Shown piece by piece: positions 19,924-28,107 of a DNA stretch of 64,000 nucleotides. Source of the DNA: JAJFVC01 sp039698075 (lineage in GTDB: Bacteria > Planctomycetota > Planctomycetia > Pirellulales > Thermoguttaceae); NCBI GenBank assembly GCA_039698075.1, contig JBDKTJ010000003.1:1-64000 (forward strand), in the 5' to 3' direction. The notes under the pieces are model-generated. The model was not told where the DNA came from and searched no databases. It worked only from the letters and a program-made list of their open reading frames with translations. Position 1 is the first letter of the stretch. Each line of letters begins with the position of its first letter. A program made the translations under genes and the position numbers.

Positions 19924-19940
19924 CTAATCCCTAATCCCTC
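19924..19940 (+). repeat. CTAATCCC leader repeat before flhB
   Basis: The same 17 bases as before fliQ, CTAATCCCTAATCCCTC, end 6 bases before the flhB ATG at 19947, where a Shine-Dalgarno sequence would be expected. Confidence 0.75.
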
Positions 19941-19946
19941 TTTCCC

Positions 19947-20708
19947 ATGGCCGAGTACGCCGGCGAAAAAACGCTCGACCCGACCCCGCACCGTCGCCAA
20001 CAGGCGCGGCGCGAAGGGCATGTGGCCAAGAGCCAGGAGTTGGGCTCGGCCGCCGTGCTGTTGGCGGGCATTGCGCTGCTGATGGTTTTGGGCGGCGGAT
20101 TGGCGGGCTTTTTGGCCGACTATTGCCGCACCCAACTCGGCGGCGAACCTTGCCTGTCGATCAGCGCCGAGGGCGTGGTGGATCAGTGGAACGCAACGCT
20201 TTGGTCGCTCGGCCGTTGGATGGCGCCGATCCTCGGGCTGCTTTTTTTGACTGGCGTGGCGATCCACGTGCTTCAAGTTGGATTTTTGTTCCTGCCACAA
20301 CGACTCGGATTCGACCCCACCCGGCTCGACCCGATTCGCGGATTGCAGCGGATTTTTTCCGGCGCGAATCTGGTCCGCCTGGGCATGGGGCTTTTGAAAC
20401 TTGCGATTCTCCTGGGCGTGGCGTCGGTGGTGCTTTACGGCCAACGCGAGGAGATTCTGTCGCTCAGCAGCCTAGCGCCGGCGCCGTTGGCTCAACAAGT
20501 GACGCATATCCTGCTGAACACGGCCCTGAAGCTCGGCGCGGCCTTGTTGGTCTTGGCGCTGTTGGATTACGCCTATCAATGGTGGCGGCACGAGCAGGAC
20601 CTCAAGATGACGCCGCAAGAATTGCGTGAGGAACTGCAAAATCTCGAAGGCAATCCGCAAGTTCTCGCCCGGCGAAAACAGATGCAGCGCGAACTGGCGA
20701 AGAAATGA
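19947..20708 (+). CDS. flhB: FlhB lacking the C-terminal autocleavage domain
   Basis: Export-gate protein that normally wraps the gate with its membrane part and switches substrate class by self-cleavage at an NPTH loop. Residues 1-253 cover the N-terminal motif TPHRRQQARREGHVAKSQEL, four membrane helices (about 30-210) and the linker helix ending NLEGNPQVLARRKQMQREL. The protein then stops, where homologues of 350-390 residues continue into the cytoplasmic domain; NPTH would lie about 15 residues on. The sulfotransferase stop codon is 7 bp away on the other strand. Confidence 0.9.
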   Translation: MAEYAGEKTLDPTPHRRQQARREGHVAKSQELGSAAVLLAGIALLMVLGGGLAGFLADYCRTQLGGEPCLSISAEGVVDQWNATLWSLGRWMAPILGLLFLTGVAIHVLQVGFLFLPQRLGFDPTRLDPIRGLQRIFSGANLVRLGMGLLKLAILLGVASVVLYGQREEILSLSSLAPAPLAQQVTHILLNTALKLGAALLVLALLDYAYQWWRHEQDLKMTPQELREELQNLEGNPQVLARRKQMQRELAKK

Positions 20709-20715
20709 CCCACGG

Positions 20716-21945
20716 TCACGCTTCGTATCCGTACCGCTCGGCGTATTTTTTCCACCGCCGACCGATCTCGGCTTTCATCTCGGGCGTGATTTCGTAGCGA
20801 TTGGTCCGATAGTTCTTTTGACCGGCGAAATAGGCCTCGACGCCGGGCCGAGCGGCCTCGAAGTCGCCCAGATCCAACTCCTGATACACCCGCCGCATCT
20901 CGCCGAGCGGATCGGCCACGAGTTGCTCGTAACGGACTTCGCAAAACTGGCCCTTGCCCAACAAATCGCGATCCCGATCGAAGGCGTCGTACATCCGAGT
21001 CAGCGTTTGGAACACCTGCTCGTCGAGCCCCTCGCATTTCGGCGCCTGCAATCCCTGATCGCGATAGAGCCGTCGCCAAAGGTTCACGGTCGAGGGGAAA
21101 AGAATCCGCGGGTCACGAACGATGTGAACGAACTTCGCCCGCGGAAACATCTCCAGCAAAACGCGAATCCGCGCGGTGTGCGGCGGCGACTTCAACACGA
21201 TCCGCTTCGGATCGCGCAACGTCAGGCACTTCAGAAACCAAAGGAATTGGCTCTTCCAACGATGCAACGCCGACGCCGACACGCCGCGGAAATCGAGATA
21301 CTCCTGATATTGCGGCGGACGATTTGAAAAAACCGCCGTCAGATACGGCGACGGCAGACCCATGTTGCACAAGGCAAACTCGTCCTCTTGCGGATGACTC
21401 CACCCGGCCGGCATGTTGTCGATCGGCCGCTGCGTCGGCAGAAGCACCTGCAACCACGGCTTCATCCACCAACCGGACACCAAAAAATGGTTCGGCGCGA
21501 AACAATCGTACGTGTCGGGATACGTGTGGCGCGGATCGCGCACCAACAACTCATGCAGCAGCGTGGTGCCGGAGCGCCAGTGTCCGATCACGAAAATCGG
21601 GTCGTAGTCGATCCGCGTCCGCTCGATTTTCCGACGGTAGAAAAAAATCTGGATCAGCCAGAGGAAGGAATTGAAAAAGCTCAGGCCCGCGATAATCAAG
21701 GCCATCGCGATGCGGGACGGCGCCACGGCGAACCGATTGCGCCACAGCAGCGAAAACCAGCCGATCACGCCGATGCCGTCCCAAAAACGCGGGATCCAAA
21801 ACCGATCCTTGTAGCCGCCTTTCTGCGAGGCGTCGGGCTTGTCGGCCTTGCCCTTGCCTTGGACGGAACCTGAAGGCGGAGACAAATGGCCTTTTGACTT
21901 TCTCTCTAAACACTCAGAACTACCCAGATTAACCATTCGATCCAT
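20716..21945 (-). CDS. Sulfotransferase family protein
   Basis: Probably transfers sulfate from PAPS to a carbohydrate or other acceptor. The 409 residues hold a membrane segment (about 85-105) and the PAPS-binding P-loop-like motif GHWRSGTTLLHELL (about 123-136). The 3'-phosphate motif is VHIVRDPRILFPSTVNLW (about 275-292). The acceptor is unknown. The gene is antisense within the flagellar operon, converging on flhB (7 bp) and diverging from flhA. It is transcribed against its neighbours, consistent with a later insertion. Confidence 0.88.
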   Translation of the reverse strand: MDRMVNLGSSECLERKSKGHLSPPSGSVQGKGKADKPDASQKGGYKDRFWIPRFWDGIGVIGWFSLLWRNRFAVAPSRIAMALIIAGLSFFNSFLWLIQIFFYRRKIERTRIDYDPIFVIGHWRSGTTLLHELLVRDPRHTYPDTYDCFAPNHFLVSGWWMKPWLQVLLPTQRPIDNMPAGWSHPQEDEFALCNMGLPSPYLTAVFSNRPPQYQEYLDFRGVSASALHRWKSQFLWFLKCLTLRDPKRIVLKSPPHTARIRVLLEMFPRAKFVHIVRDPRILFPSTVNLWRRLYRDQGLQAPKCEGLDEQVFQTLTRMYDAFDRDRDLLGKGQFCEVRYEQLVADPLGEMRRVYQELDLGDFEAARPGVEAYFAGQKNYRTNRYEITPEMKAEIGRRWKKYAERYGYEA

Positions 21946-22090
21946 CCTTCCAAATCATGATCGCTATCGTACCAAATTCGGCATCGGCATGACAGGCCAC
22001 GGGAATCGAGGTTGTCCAAACCGACCTGGACACTTTACCGGGTTTCATGTACCTTCCCGCTTCTTCTCTGACCCCCCAAGGGAGCAACCG

Positions 22091-24145
22091 ATGGTCGCGA
22101 CGTCCGCGCCGCATTCGGCGACGTCGGGTTTTTGGACCCGAGTCCAGGAATTGATCCTGCCGATCGCCATGATCGCCAGCGTACTGGTGATTATGGCGCC
22201 GCTGCCGGCTGGGTTGATGGACTTGCTGCTTTCGGCCAACATCACCATCGCGGTGATTATGCTCCTGACGACGATTTACGTGCGGACTCCCCTGGAGTTC
22301 AACATTTTTCCGTCGTTGCTTCTGACCACCACGTTGTTCCGACTGGCGTTGAACGTGGCCACGACGCGATTGATTTTGACCCGGGCCAATCAAGACGGAC
22401 TGCTGGCAGCCGGCGGCGTGGTGCGCACCTTCGGCGAGTTCGTCACCGGCGGCGCGGCCGGAACGGACAAAGTGGTCGTCGGGCTGATCATTTTCGCGAT
22501 TATCGTGTTGATCCAATTTGTGGTCATCACGAAAGGCGCCACGCGCATCAGCGAGGTGGCCGCACGGTTCACGCTCGACGGCATGCCAGGCCGGCAGATG
22601 GCCATCGACGCCGACTTGAGCGCGGGCGTCATCAACGAACGTGAGGCCCAGCGACGCCGGCAGGAAGTCACGCAGCAAGCGGATTTCTTCGGCGCGATGG
22701 ACGGCGCCAGCAAGTTCGTCCGAGGCGACGCCATCGCGGGATTGGCCATCATTCTGATCAACATCGTCGGCGGTTTGACGCTCGGGCTGGTCCGCTACGA
22801 TATGCGTTTGGACCAGGCCGCGTCGCTGTTCACCACGTTGACGATCGGCGACGGACTGGTCACGCAGGTGCCGGCGCTGCTGATTTCTCTGGCGGCGGGC
22901 CTGTTGGTCACGCGAAGCAGTCAGGAGAGCAATTTGCCGAGGGAGTTTTTGCGGCAATTGTTTTCGCGTCCGATGGCGTTGGCCGTCGCCGGCGGTTTTT
23001 TGGCCATTCTGACGCTGACGAGCCTGCCGCGCGTTCCGCTTTTGTTGTTGGGCGCCGCCTGTGCGGGCATGGCGATTGCGCTTTCGCGGCGCGAGACTCG
23101 GGCGCAAGCGGTCGCGGCGGTCAAAAAACAGGCCGAAGTGGCCAAAACCGCCGAGCGCGTGGAAGACTATTTGACCGTCGATCCGATGGAACTCGAATTG
23201 GGCCTGGGCCTGATCCGATTGGCCGATCGCAAGCGCGGCGGCGATCTGTTGGACCGCGTGCAACGAATCCGTCAGACGCTCGCCTCGCAAATCGGCATCC
23301 TTCTGCCGAAAGTTCGCATCCGCGACAACTTGCGACTCGAGCCGACCCAGTACCGCATCAAAATCGCCGACATGGCCGTGGCCCAGGGCACGATCGACGC
23401 CGCATCCGGCGAGTCGACGCTCACGATCGCCACGCACCTGAGCGAAACGGTCCGCCAACACGCCGATGAGCTGCTCACACGCGACGCCGTCAAACACCTG
23501 CTCGACGAATTGCGGCAAACCTCGCCGGCCGTGGTCGACGAGTTGATTCCCGGCGTGATGCGGCTTGGCGAGGTCCAGCAAGTGCTGCAATGTCTGCTGC
23601 GCGAGGGCGTGCCGATCCGCCAGCTTGGGCCCATCCTGGAAACGCTGGGCGATTTCGCCTCGAAAACCAAAGATCCCTGGACGCTGACCGAGCATGTTCG
23701 AGCCCGACTGGCCCGGACCCTTTCAACCCGCTACCGCGACGCCGACCATCGGTTGCGCGTCGTCACGCTCGATCCGGCGTTGGAAGAACACCTCCGCGAC
23801 GCCTCGGAGCCAACCGACGAAGGGCCCGCCGTTCGGCTGCCGCCCGCCGAAACGGACGCGATCTGCCAATCCATCGGCGTCGCCATCGAAAAACTCCAGT
23901 CGGCCGGCCAACCGCCGGTCGTGCTGGTCAGTCCGGCGATTCGTCCCGTCGTCCGACAACTGACCGCCGCGCGGCTTCCGCAATTGGTGGTGCTCAGCTA
24001 CGCGGAAATCACGCGCGACACGAAAATCGAGTCGGCCGGCATGGCGTCGGTCGAGATCGGCCGCGTGCCGTCGCCGCATTTTCGCAAAGCGGGACAGGTC
24101 GCCCATCGGTCCCGAAACGACGAACCCCTTCACAATCTATCCTAA
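22091..24145 (+). CDS. flhA: Flagellar export protein FlhA
   Basis: Export-gate ion channel and substrate-chaperone docking platform. The 684 residues comprise about eight N-terminal membrane helices (about 18-315) with the FHIPEP-family blocks PLEFNIFPSLLLTTTLFRLA and MPGRQMAIDADLSAG. A complete cytoplasmic domain (about 340-684) follows. The start at 22091 is preceded by GGGAG at proper distance; the open frame upstream of it is not coding. flhA looks intact although the adjacent flhB and flhF are shortened. Confidence 0.96.
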   Translation: MVATSAPHSATSGFWTRVQELILPIAMIASVLVIMAPLPAGLMDLLLSANITIAVIMLLTTIYVRTPLEFNIFPSLLLTTTLFRLALNVATTRLILTRANQDGLLAAGGVVRTFGEFVTGGAAGTDKVVVGLIIFAIIVLIQFVVITKGATRISEVAARFTLDGMPGRQMAIDADLSAGVINEREAQRRRQEVTQQADFFGAMDGASKFVRGDAIAGLAIILINIVGGLTLGLVRYDMRLDQAASLFTTLTIGDGLVTQVPALLISLAAGLLVTRSSQESNLPREFLRQLFSRPMALAVAGGFLAILTLTSLPRVPLLLLGAACAGMAIALSRRETRAQAVAAVKKQAEVAKTAERVEDYLTVDPMELELGLGLIRLADRKRGGDLLDRVQRIRQTLASQIGILLPKVRIRDNLRLEPTQYRIKIADMAVAQGTIDAASGESTLTIATHLSETVRQHADELLTRDAVKHLLDELRQTSPAVVDELIPGVMRLGEVQQVLQCLLREGVPIRQLGPILETLGDFASKTKDPWTLTEHVRARLARTLSTRYRDADHRLRVVTLDPALEEHLRDASEPTDEGPAVRLPPAETDAICQSIGVAIEKLQSAGQPPVVLVSPAIRPVVRQLTAARLPQLVVLSYAEITRDTKIESAGMASVEIGRVPSPHFRKAGQVAHRSRNDEPLHNLS

Positions 24146-24169
24146 CCCATTGGATCTACTGCTTGAGTC

Positions 24170-24379
24170 ATGAAATTACTGACTTTTCGAGCCGCGACGA
24201 TGCACGAAGCGTTGGCGAGAATCCGTCGGGAGTTGGGCCCGGAAGCGGCCTTGCTCGGCGCCCGACGCGTCCGCCCACGGTGGCTCGGCGTGGTGCCGGG
24301 CCGTCCGATGGTTGAAGTCACGGCGGGCCAAGGCGTCCACGTGCCTTGTCGATGGCCCGTTCAGGAAAAAAATTCGTGA
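24170..24379 (+). pseudogene. flhF: FlhF N-terminal stub (GTPase domain missing)
   Basis: A 69-residue frame starting MKLLTFRAATMHEALARIRR, matching the first 55 or so residues of FlhF, including ELGPEAALLGARRV and a WLGVVPGRPMVEV segment. Normal FlhF is 360-450 residues and continues into an SRP-type GTPase that helps place flagella; nothing of that part is present. It lies 24 bp after flhA, the usual flhF site. Its TGA overlaps a GTG start of the next gene, so it may still be translated as a coupling leader. Confidence 0.8.
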
Positions 24380-25704
24380 AGCACTCGTCCGCAAACACGG
24401 CGATGAAGTGGTTGATCCCGATGGCGTTGGCGATCGGCGTCAGTCTGATCTATGCCCGGCGCGACGGCGACTTCACCGGCTACACGATCGCCGGCAATTT
24501 GCAGATGGAAGGCCGCGACGCCTATCGCGACGCGCCGACCGTGTGCCCTTGGCCGCCGCTGTTTTATTGGTGCTGCGTGCCGCTGGCTTGGGCCTCCAAC
24601 CATTCCTTCGTCGGCGCTCGATGGGTGTGGCTGCTGTCGGCTTGGGCCGCGCTGGGGTGGACGATGTTCCTGATCGTTCGGTTGGTGTACGACCGCCGAT
24701 TGATGCTCGCCCGGCCGCCGACGGTTTCGCGCGACGAGGTTTTGGACGTTGGCGATTCGGAGGTATGGCTGCCGCTGTTGCTCTGTTCGGTGTGGATCGC
24801 CTCAAACTTCCAATACCTCCAAGTCAATATTTTCATTTTCGCCCTGGCGATCACCGGTCTTTGGTTCCATCGCCGGGGATGCGAGCTTCGCGCCGGCGTG
24901 TTTTTAGGCGCGGGCGCCGCCTTGAAAGTGTTGCCGATCTGTTTTGTGCCGTATTTCCTTTGGCGGCGTCAATGGAAGGCGGCGTTGGCCACCGGCGGGT
25001 TCGCCGTCGGATGGTCGCTGTTGCCGGCCGTGACGCTCGGTTGGCGCGGACTGGTCGATCGCCTGCAAACGTGGCATGAGATTTTGGGAAAGGATCTGAG
25101 CGTCGGCGCGGCGAACCTTTCGATCTACGCGATGTTCGATCGCTGGATCGGTCAAGGATTGACGCCGTTCGTCTCGCCCGGCAGTTTCGCGTTTTTGCAT
25201 CCGTCTCATCATCCGGCGGTGGTTTGGGCGGCCGTCGCATTGATTTTGCCGATCGCCCTGGTCGGAGCGTGGCTGTTCCGCGGCCCATACGATCGGACCT
25301 CTCGGACCGCCACGGCGGAATGGAGCACGGTGTTTTTGGCGGCGGCGTTGTTCGGCTCCCTGACGTGGAAGCACTACCTGGTCGTGTTGCTGCTGCCCAT
25401 GACGTTGTTTGTGGCCACGTGGCGTGACGAGCGGGTGGACGAGGGATTTCGACGCAGACTACGGCTTTTGACTTGGCTCGCTTTTTTGCCCAGTTTGTCA
25501 GGTGCAAACGATCTGATTGGAAGCCCGCTGGCGATGCGATTGCAGACCGGGTCGTTGCTGACGCTGATGGGGATTTTTTTGATCGGTGTGTTGTATTGGT
25601 ATGTTGCAAAGATGAAAAGCGTTCAACTTTACCCTTCGTCCGGTCGATATCAGGCGAAGAGTCTTGTCACGCTTGCTATTGTTAAACTAGAGAAAACAAG
25701 CTAA
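24376..25704 (+). CDS. GT87-type (DUF2029) membrane glycosyltransferase
   Basis: Integral membrane protein of 442 residues with about ten helices, resembling polyprenyl-phosphate-dependent mannosyltransferases. Family-like features are GYTIAGNLQMEGRDAY near the first loop, PPLFYW, GAGAALKVLPICFVPYFLWR and LTWKHYLVVLLLP. The sugar and acceptor are unknown. GTG 24376 overlaps the stub's stop and has AGGA upstream; ATG 24403 is an alternative. It occupies the place normally taken by the flhF GTPase part and flhG, between flhA and fliA. Confidence 0.78.
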   Translation: MKHSSANTAMKWLIPMALAIGVSLIYARRDGDFTGYTIAGNLQMEGRDAYRDAPTVCPWPPLFYWCCVPLAWASNHSFVGARWVWLLSAWAALGWTMFLIVRLVYDRRLMLARPPTVSRDEVLDVGDSEVWLPLLLCSVWIASNFQYLQVNIFIFALAITGLWFHRRGCELRAGVFLGAGAALKVLPICFVPYFLWRRQWKAALATGGFAVGWSLLPAVTLGWRGLVDRLQTWHEILGKDLSVGAANLSIYAMFDRWIGQGLTPFVSPGSFAFLHPSHHPAVVWAAVALILPIALVGAWLFRGPYDRTSRTATAEWSTVFLAAALFGSLTWKHYLVVLLLPMTLFVATWRDERVDEGFRRRLRLLTWLAFLPSLSGANDLIGSPLAMRLQTGSLLTLMGIFLIGVLYWYVAKMKSVQLYPSSGRYQAKSLVTLAIVKLEKTS

Positions 25705-25730
25705 GTTTAACACCGCTTTCTCAAGAGCGG
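25681..25730. promoter_or_regulatory. Tandem inverted repeats before fliA
   Basis: GTTAAACT (25681-25688) pairs with AGTTTAAC (25704-25711), and CCGCT (25713-25717) pairs with AGCGG (25726-25730). The pair spans the stop of the glycosyltransferase gene and lies about 90-135 bp upstream of the sigma-factor gene. It may be a weak terminator or an operator. Confidence 0.4.
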
Positions 25731-25817
25731 CGAATCGGCTGGATGAAAAGGATTTCAACGGCTTGCGCGCGGCAAGCATCAACGCCGACCTGTTCGGCGC
25801 AGCATGGAGGTAAATCA

Positions 25818-26600
25818 ATGGCAGTCGCTTTGGCCCCGGAAGATGTTGAACAACTGTGGCTCGATTTCAAGCGCGATTCCGAGAATCAGGATTTGCGCAA
25901 CCGCCTGGTCGAGATGTACTTGCCGCTGGTGAAGTACAACGGCGAGCGGATTTGGGCCCGATTGCCCGAAGGCGTCGAGCTGGACGACCTGGTGTCGGCG
26001 GGAGTCTTTGGGCTGATGGACGCCATCGACGCCTTTGACCTCTCGCGGGGCGTCAAGTTCGAGACGTATTGCGTCCCGCGTATTCGCGGCGCGATGCTCG
26101 ACGAATTGCGGACGATGGACTGGGTGCCGCGGCTCGTGCGTTCGAAGGCCAGCAAGCTGAACGAGGCGATGAAGACGCTCGAGGCCCGATTGGGTCGCTC
26201 GCCGACCGAAGGCGAGTTGGCCGCCGAGTTGCAGATTTCCGTGCCCGAGCTCGAAAAAATGATGCTCGACGCCAACGCCGTCAATCTGATCAGCTTGAAC
26301 AAGAAATGGTACGAAACGGACAGCTACAAAGACGTCCGCGAGATCGACATTCTGGAAGACAAAAAGGGCGAGGACCCGACGCGACGGATTCAAAAGAACG
26401 ACCTGATGCGGTTGGTCACCAAAGGGCTCAACCGCAACGAACGGCTGATCATCATTCTCTACTACTACGAAGAGTTCACGATGAAGGAGATCGGCGCGAC
26501 GTTGAATCTTTCGGAAAGCCGCGTGAGCCAGATGCACAGTTCGATCGTCCAGCGGCTTCAAAGCCAGTTGGGACGCCGTCGGCCGGAGTTCGGAACCTAA
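25818..26600 (+). CDS. fliA: FliA/WhiG-family sigma-28 RNA polymerase sigma factor
   Basis: Directs RNA polymerase to late flagellar promoters. The 260 residues show region 2 (LVEMYLPLVKYNGERI, then LDDLVSAGVFGLMDAIDAFD and RGVKFETYCVPRIRGAMLDE), region 3 and region 4.2 with the helix-turn-helix FTMKEIGATLNLSESRVSQM. ATG 25818 has TGGAGGT six bases upstream; an upstream in-frame ATG at 25743 lacks this. It ends the flagellar operon. No FlgM-like anti-sigma gene is next to it. Confidence 0.93.
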   Translation: MAVALAPEDVEQLWLDFKRDSENQDLRNRLVEMYLPLVKYNGERIWARLPEGVELDDLVSAGVFGLMDAIDAFDLSRGVKFETYCVPRIRGAMLDELRTMDWVPRLVRSKASKLNEAMKTLEARLGRSPTEGELAAELQISVPELEKMMLDANAVNLISLNKKWYETDSYKDVREIDILEDKKGEDPTRRIQKNDLMRLVTKGLNRNERLIIILYYYEEFTMKEIGATLNLSESRVSQMHSSIVQRLQSQLGRRRPEFGT

Positions 26601-26613
26601 AAAGCCGCATCCG

Positions 26614-27036
26614 TCAGGTCAGTCGAATTTCGCCGCGGCCGATCCGCTCCAAAAACTCTCGGTTGCTCTCGAGCAAATCGGGCAGCCGGAGCATTTCGTC
26701 GGGCGTCATCCAGTGGATCGAGTGGACCTCGCGAGGGTTGGCCGTCGGTTCGGCCGCCGCGTCCAACGCGCCGAGCCACCAGGCCAGATGGACCTTCCAG
26801 GCGGTGACGCATTGCCACAGTCGCCGGACGGGCCGAATCGCCAGTCCGACTTCTTCGCGGAACTCGCGCACGAGCGCCTCTTGCTCCGATTCGCCGGGCT
26901 CGATTCCTCCGCCGGGAAAACAATAGACCAACGGCGCCACGACCGTTTGGGATCGGCGAATCACCAGCATCCGGCCGTCGCGCATCACGACGCCGACCGC
27001 GCCGCATCGTCCGGGATCGTCAGGGATCGGTTCCAT
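26614..27036 (-). CDS. NUDIX hydrolase
   Basis: Hydrolase of nucleoside diphosphates linked to another group; the specific substrate cannot be told. The 140 residues carry a complete Nudix box, GGIEPGESEQEALVREFREE followed by VGL (about residues 43-65), which supplies the metal-binding glutamates. I chose the ATG at 27036 (MEPIPDDPGRCGAVGVVMRD); the much longer open frame upstream overlaps pyrF antisense. It converges on fliA (13 bp) and diverges from pyrF. Confidence 0.9.
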   Translation of the reverse strand: MEPIPDDPGRCGAVGVVMRDGRMLVIRRSQTVVAPLVYCFPGGGIEPGESEQEALVREFREEVGLAIRPVRRLWQCVTAWKVHLAWWLGALDAAAEPTANPREVHSIHWMTPDEMLRLPDLLESNREFLERIGRGEIRLT

Positions 27037-27103
27037 GCCCGACCATTCTACCCCAATCTGCGACGTTTTTCGCGGGGGACTCGCCGGGTCGCGGCAAACC
27101 TGC

Positions 27104-27109
27104 CATAAT
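27104..27109 (+). promoter_or_regulatory. Extended -10 promoter for pyrF
   Basis: CATAAT (27104-27109) preceded directly by TGC gives an extended -10 element, with no good -35. It is about 65 bp upstream of the pyrF GTG. Confidence 0.45.
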
Positions 27110-27158
27110 GGCGAAATTAGGCGGAGCGTCCGTAACCGCGTTCCACGCTGTTGGCCCC

Positions 27159-27164
27159 AAGGAG
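27159..27164 (+). promoter_or_regulatory. Ribosome site deciding the pyrF GTG start
   Basis: AAGGAG lies 10 bases before GTG 27175. A TTG at 27151, in the same frame, is upstream of this site and so is unlikely to be used. Confidence 0.6.
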
Positions 27165-27174
27165 TTGTCTCGCT

Positions 27175-28098
27175 GTGTCCAATTTTGCCGACCGACTGAT
27201 CGCCGCCGTGCGACGCGCCCGCAATCCCGTCCTGGTGGGGCTGGACCCCAGAGCCGAAAGCCTGCCGACGGGTTTTCTTGCCGACCCGCAACACGCAAGC
27301 CTTGAGGAAACCGCGGCGGCCTACGAACGTTTTTGCCGGGGCGTGATCGACGTCGTGGCCCCGTTGGTCCCGGCCGTGAAGCCGCAGGCGGCGTTTTTCG
27401 AACAACTCGGGCCGGCCGGCATGGTCGTCTTGGCCCGGGTCATTCAATACGCCCAACAACACGGGCTGCTGGTCATTCTGGACGGCAAGCGGAACGACAT
27501 CGGCTCGACGGCCACGGCCTACGCCCAGGGAATGTTGGGGGCCGAAGGCCAAAGCCCCTGGGGCGCCGACGCCTTGACGGTCAGCCCCTACTTGGGCAAC
27601 GACAGCCTGCAACCGTTCGTCGACGTGGCCCAGCAACGTTCGGCCGGCGTGTTCGTGCTGGTGAAAACGTCGAATCCCGGCGGAAAAATGTTGCAAGACC
27701 TCGTGGCCGACGGGCTGCCGTTGTATCGGCATGTGGCCGCCTACGTCGAGCGGCAGGCCCTCGAAACGCAGGGCGAGGACGGCTACGGACTCGTCGGCGC
27801 GGTGGTCGGCGCAACCTACCCAGCCCAACTGGCCGAACTTCGTCAGGCGATGCCGCACACATGGTTCCTCGTGCCCGGGTTTGGCAGCCAAGGCGGCACG
27901 GCAGCCGACACTGCCGCGGCGTTCGACGCCAAGGGCCTCGGGGCGATCGTGAACAACTCTCGCGGCATTCTCTTCGCCTATCGCGCGAAACCCTACGCCG
28001 ACCGTTACGGCGACGCCCAATGGCAAGCGGCCGTTGAAGCCGCCACACTCGCCATGATCGACCAGCTTCGCGCGGAGACTTCGGCGGGAGCCTTGTAG
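27175..28098 (+). CDS. pyrF: Orotidine 5'-phosphate decarboxylase (long type)
   Basis: Last step of de novo UMP synthesis. The 307 residues fit the longer PyrF subfamily 2, which is distinct from the roughly 230-residue E. coli type. The catalytic tetrad segment LDGKRNDIG gives Lys105 and Asp108; VGLDPRAESLP near the N terminus and VPGFGSQGG and NNSRGI near the C terminus bind the phosphate. The start is a GTG (VSNFADRLIAAV). No other pyrimidine gene is adjacent. Confidence 0.93.
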   Translation: MSNFADRLIAAVRRARNPVLVGLDPRAESLPTGFLADPQHASLEETAAAYERFCRGVIDVVAPLVPAVKPQAAFFEQLGPAGMVVLARVIQYAQQHGLLVILDGKRNDIGSTATAYAQGMLGAEGQSPWGADALTVSPYLGNDSLQPFVDVAQQRSAGVFVLVKTSNPGGKMLQDLVADGLPLYRHVAAYVERQALETQGEDGYGLVGAVVGATYPAQLAELRQAMPHTWFLVPGFGSQGGTAADTAAAFDAKGLGAIVNNSRGILFAYRAKPYADRYGDAQWQAAVEAATLAMIDQLRAETSAGAL

Positions 28099-28107
28099 TC
28101 GGCTCAA

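Noticed and set aside
26614..28107. Long minus-strand frame that would extend the NUDIX protein across pyrF
   Set aside because: The extension is antisense to an intact pyrF; the ATG at 27036 gives a normal NUDIX length.
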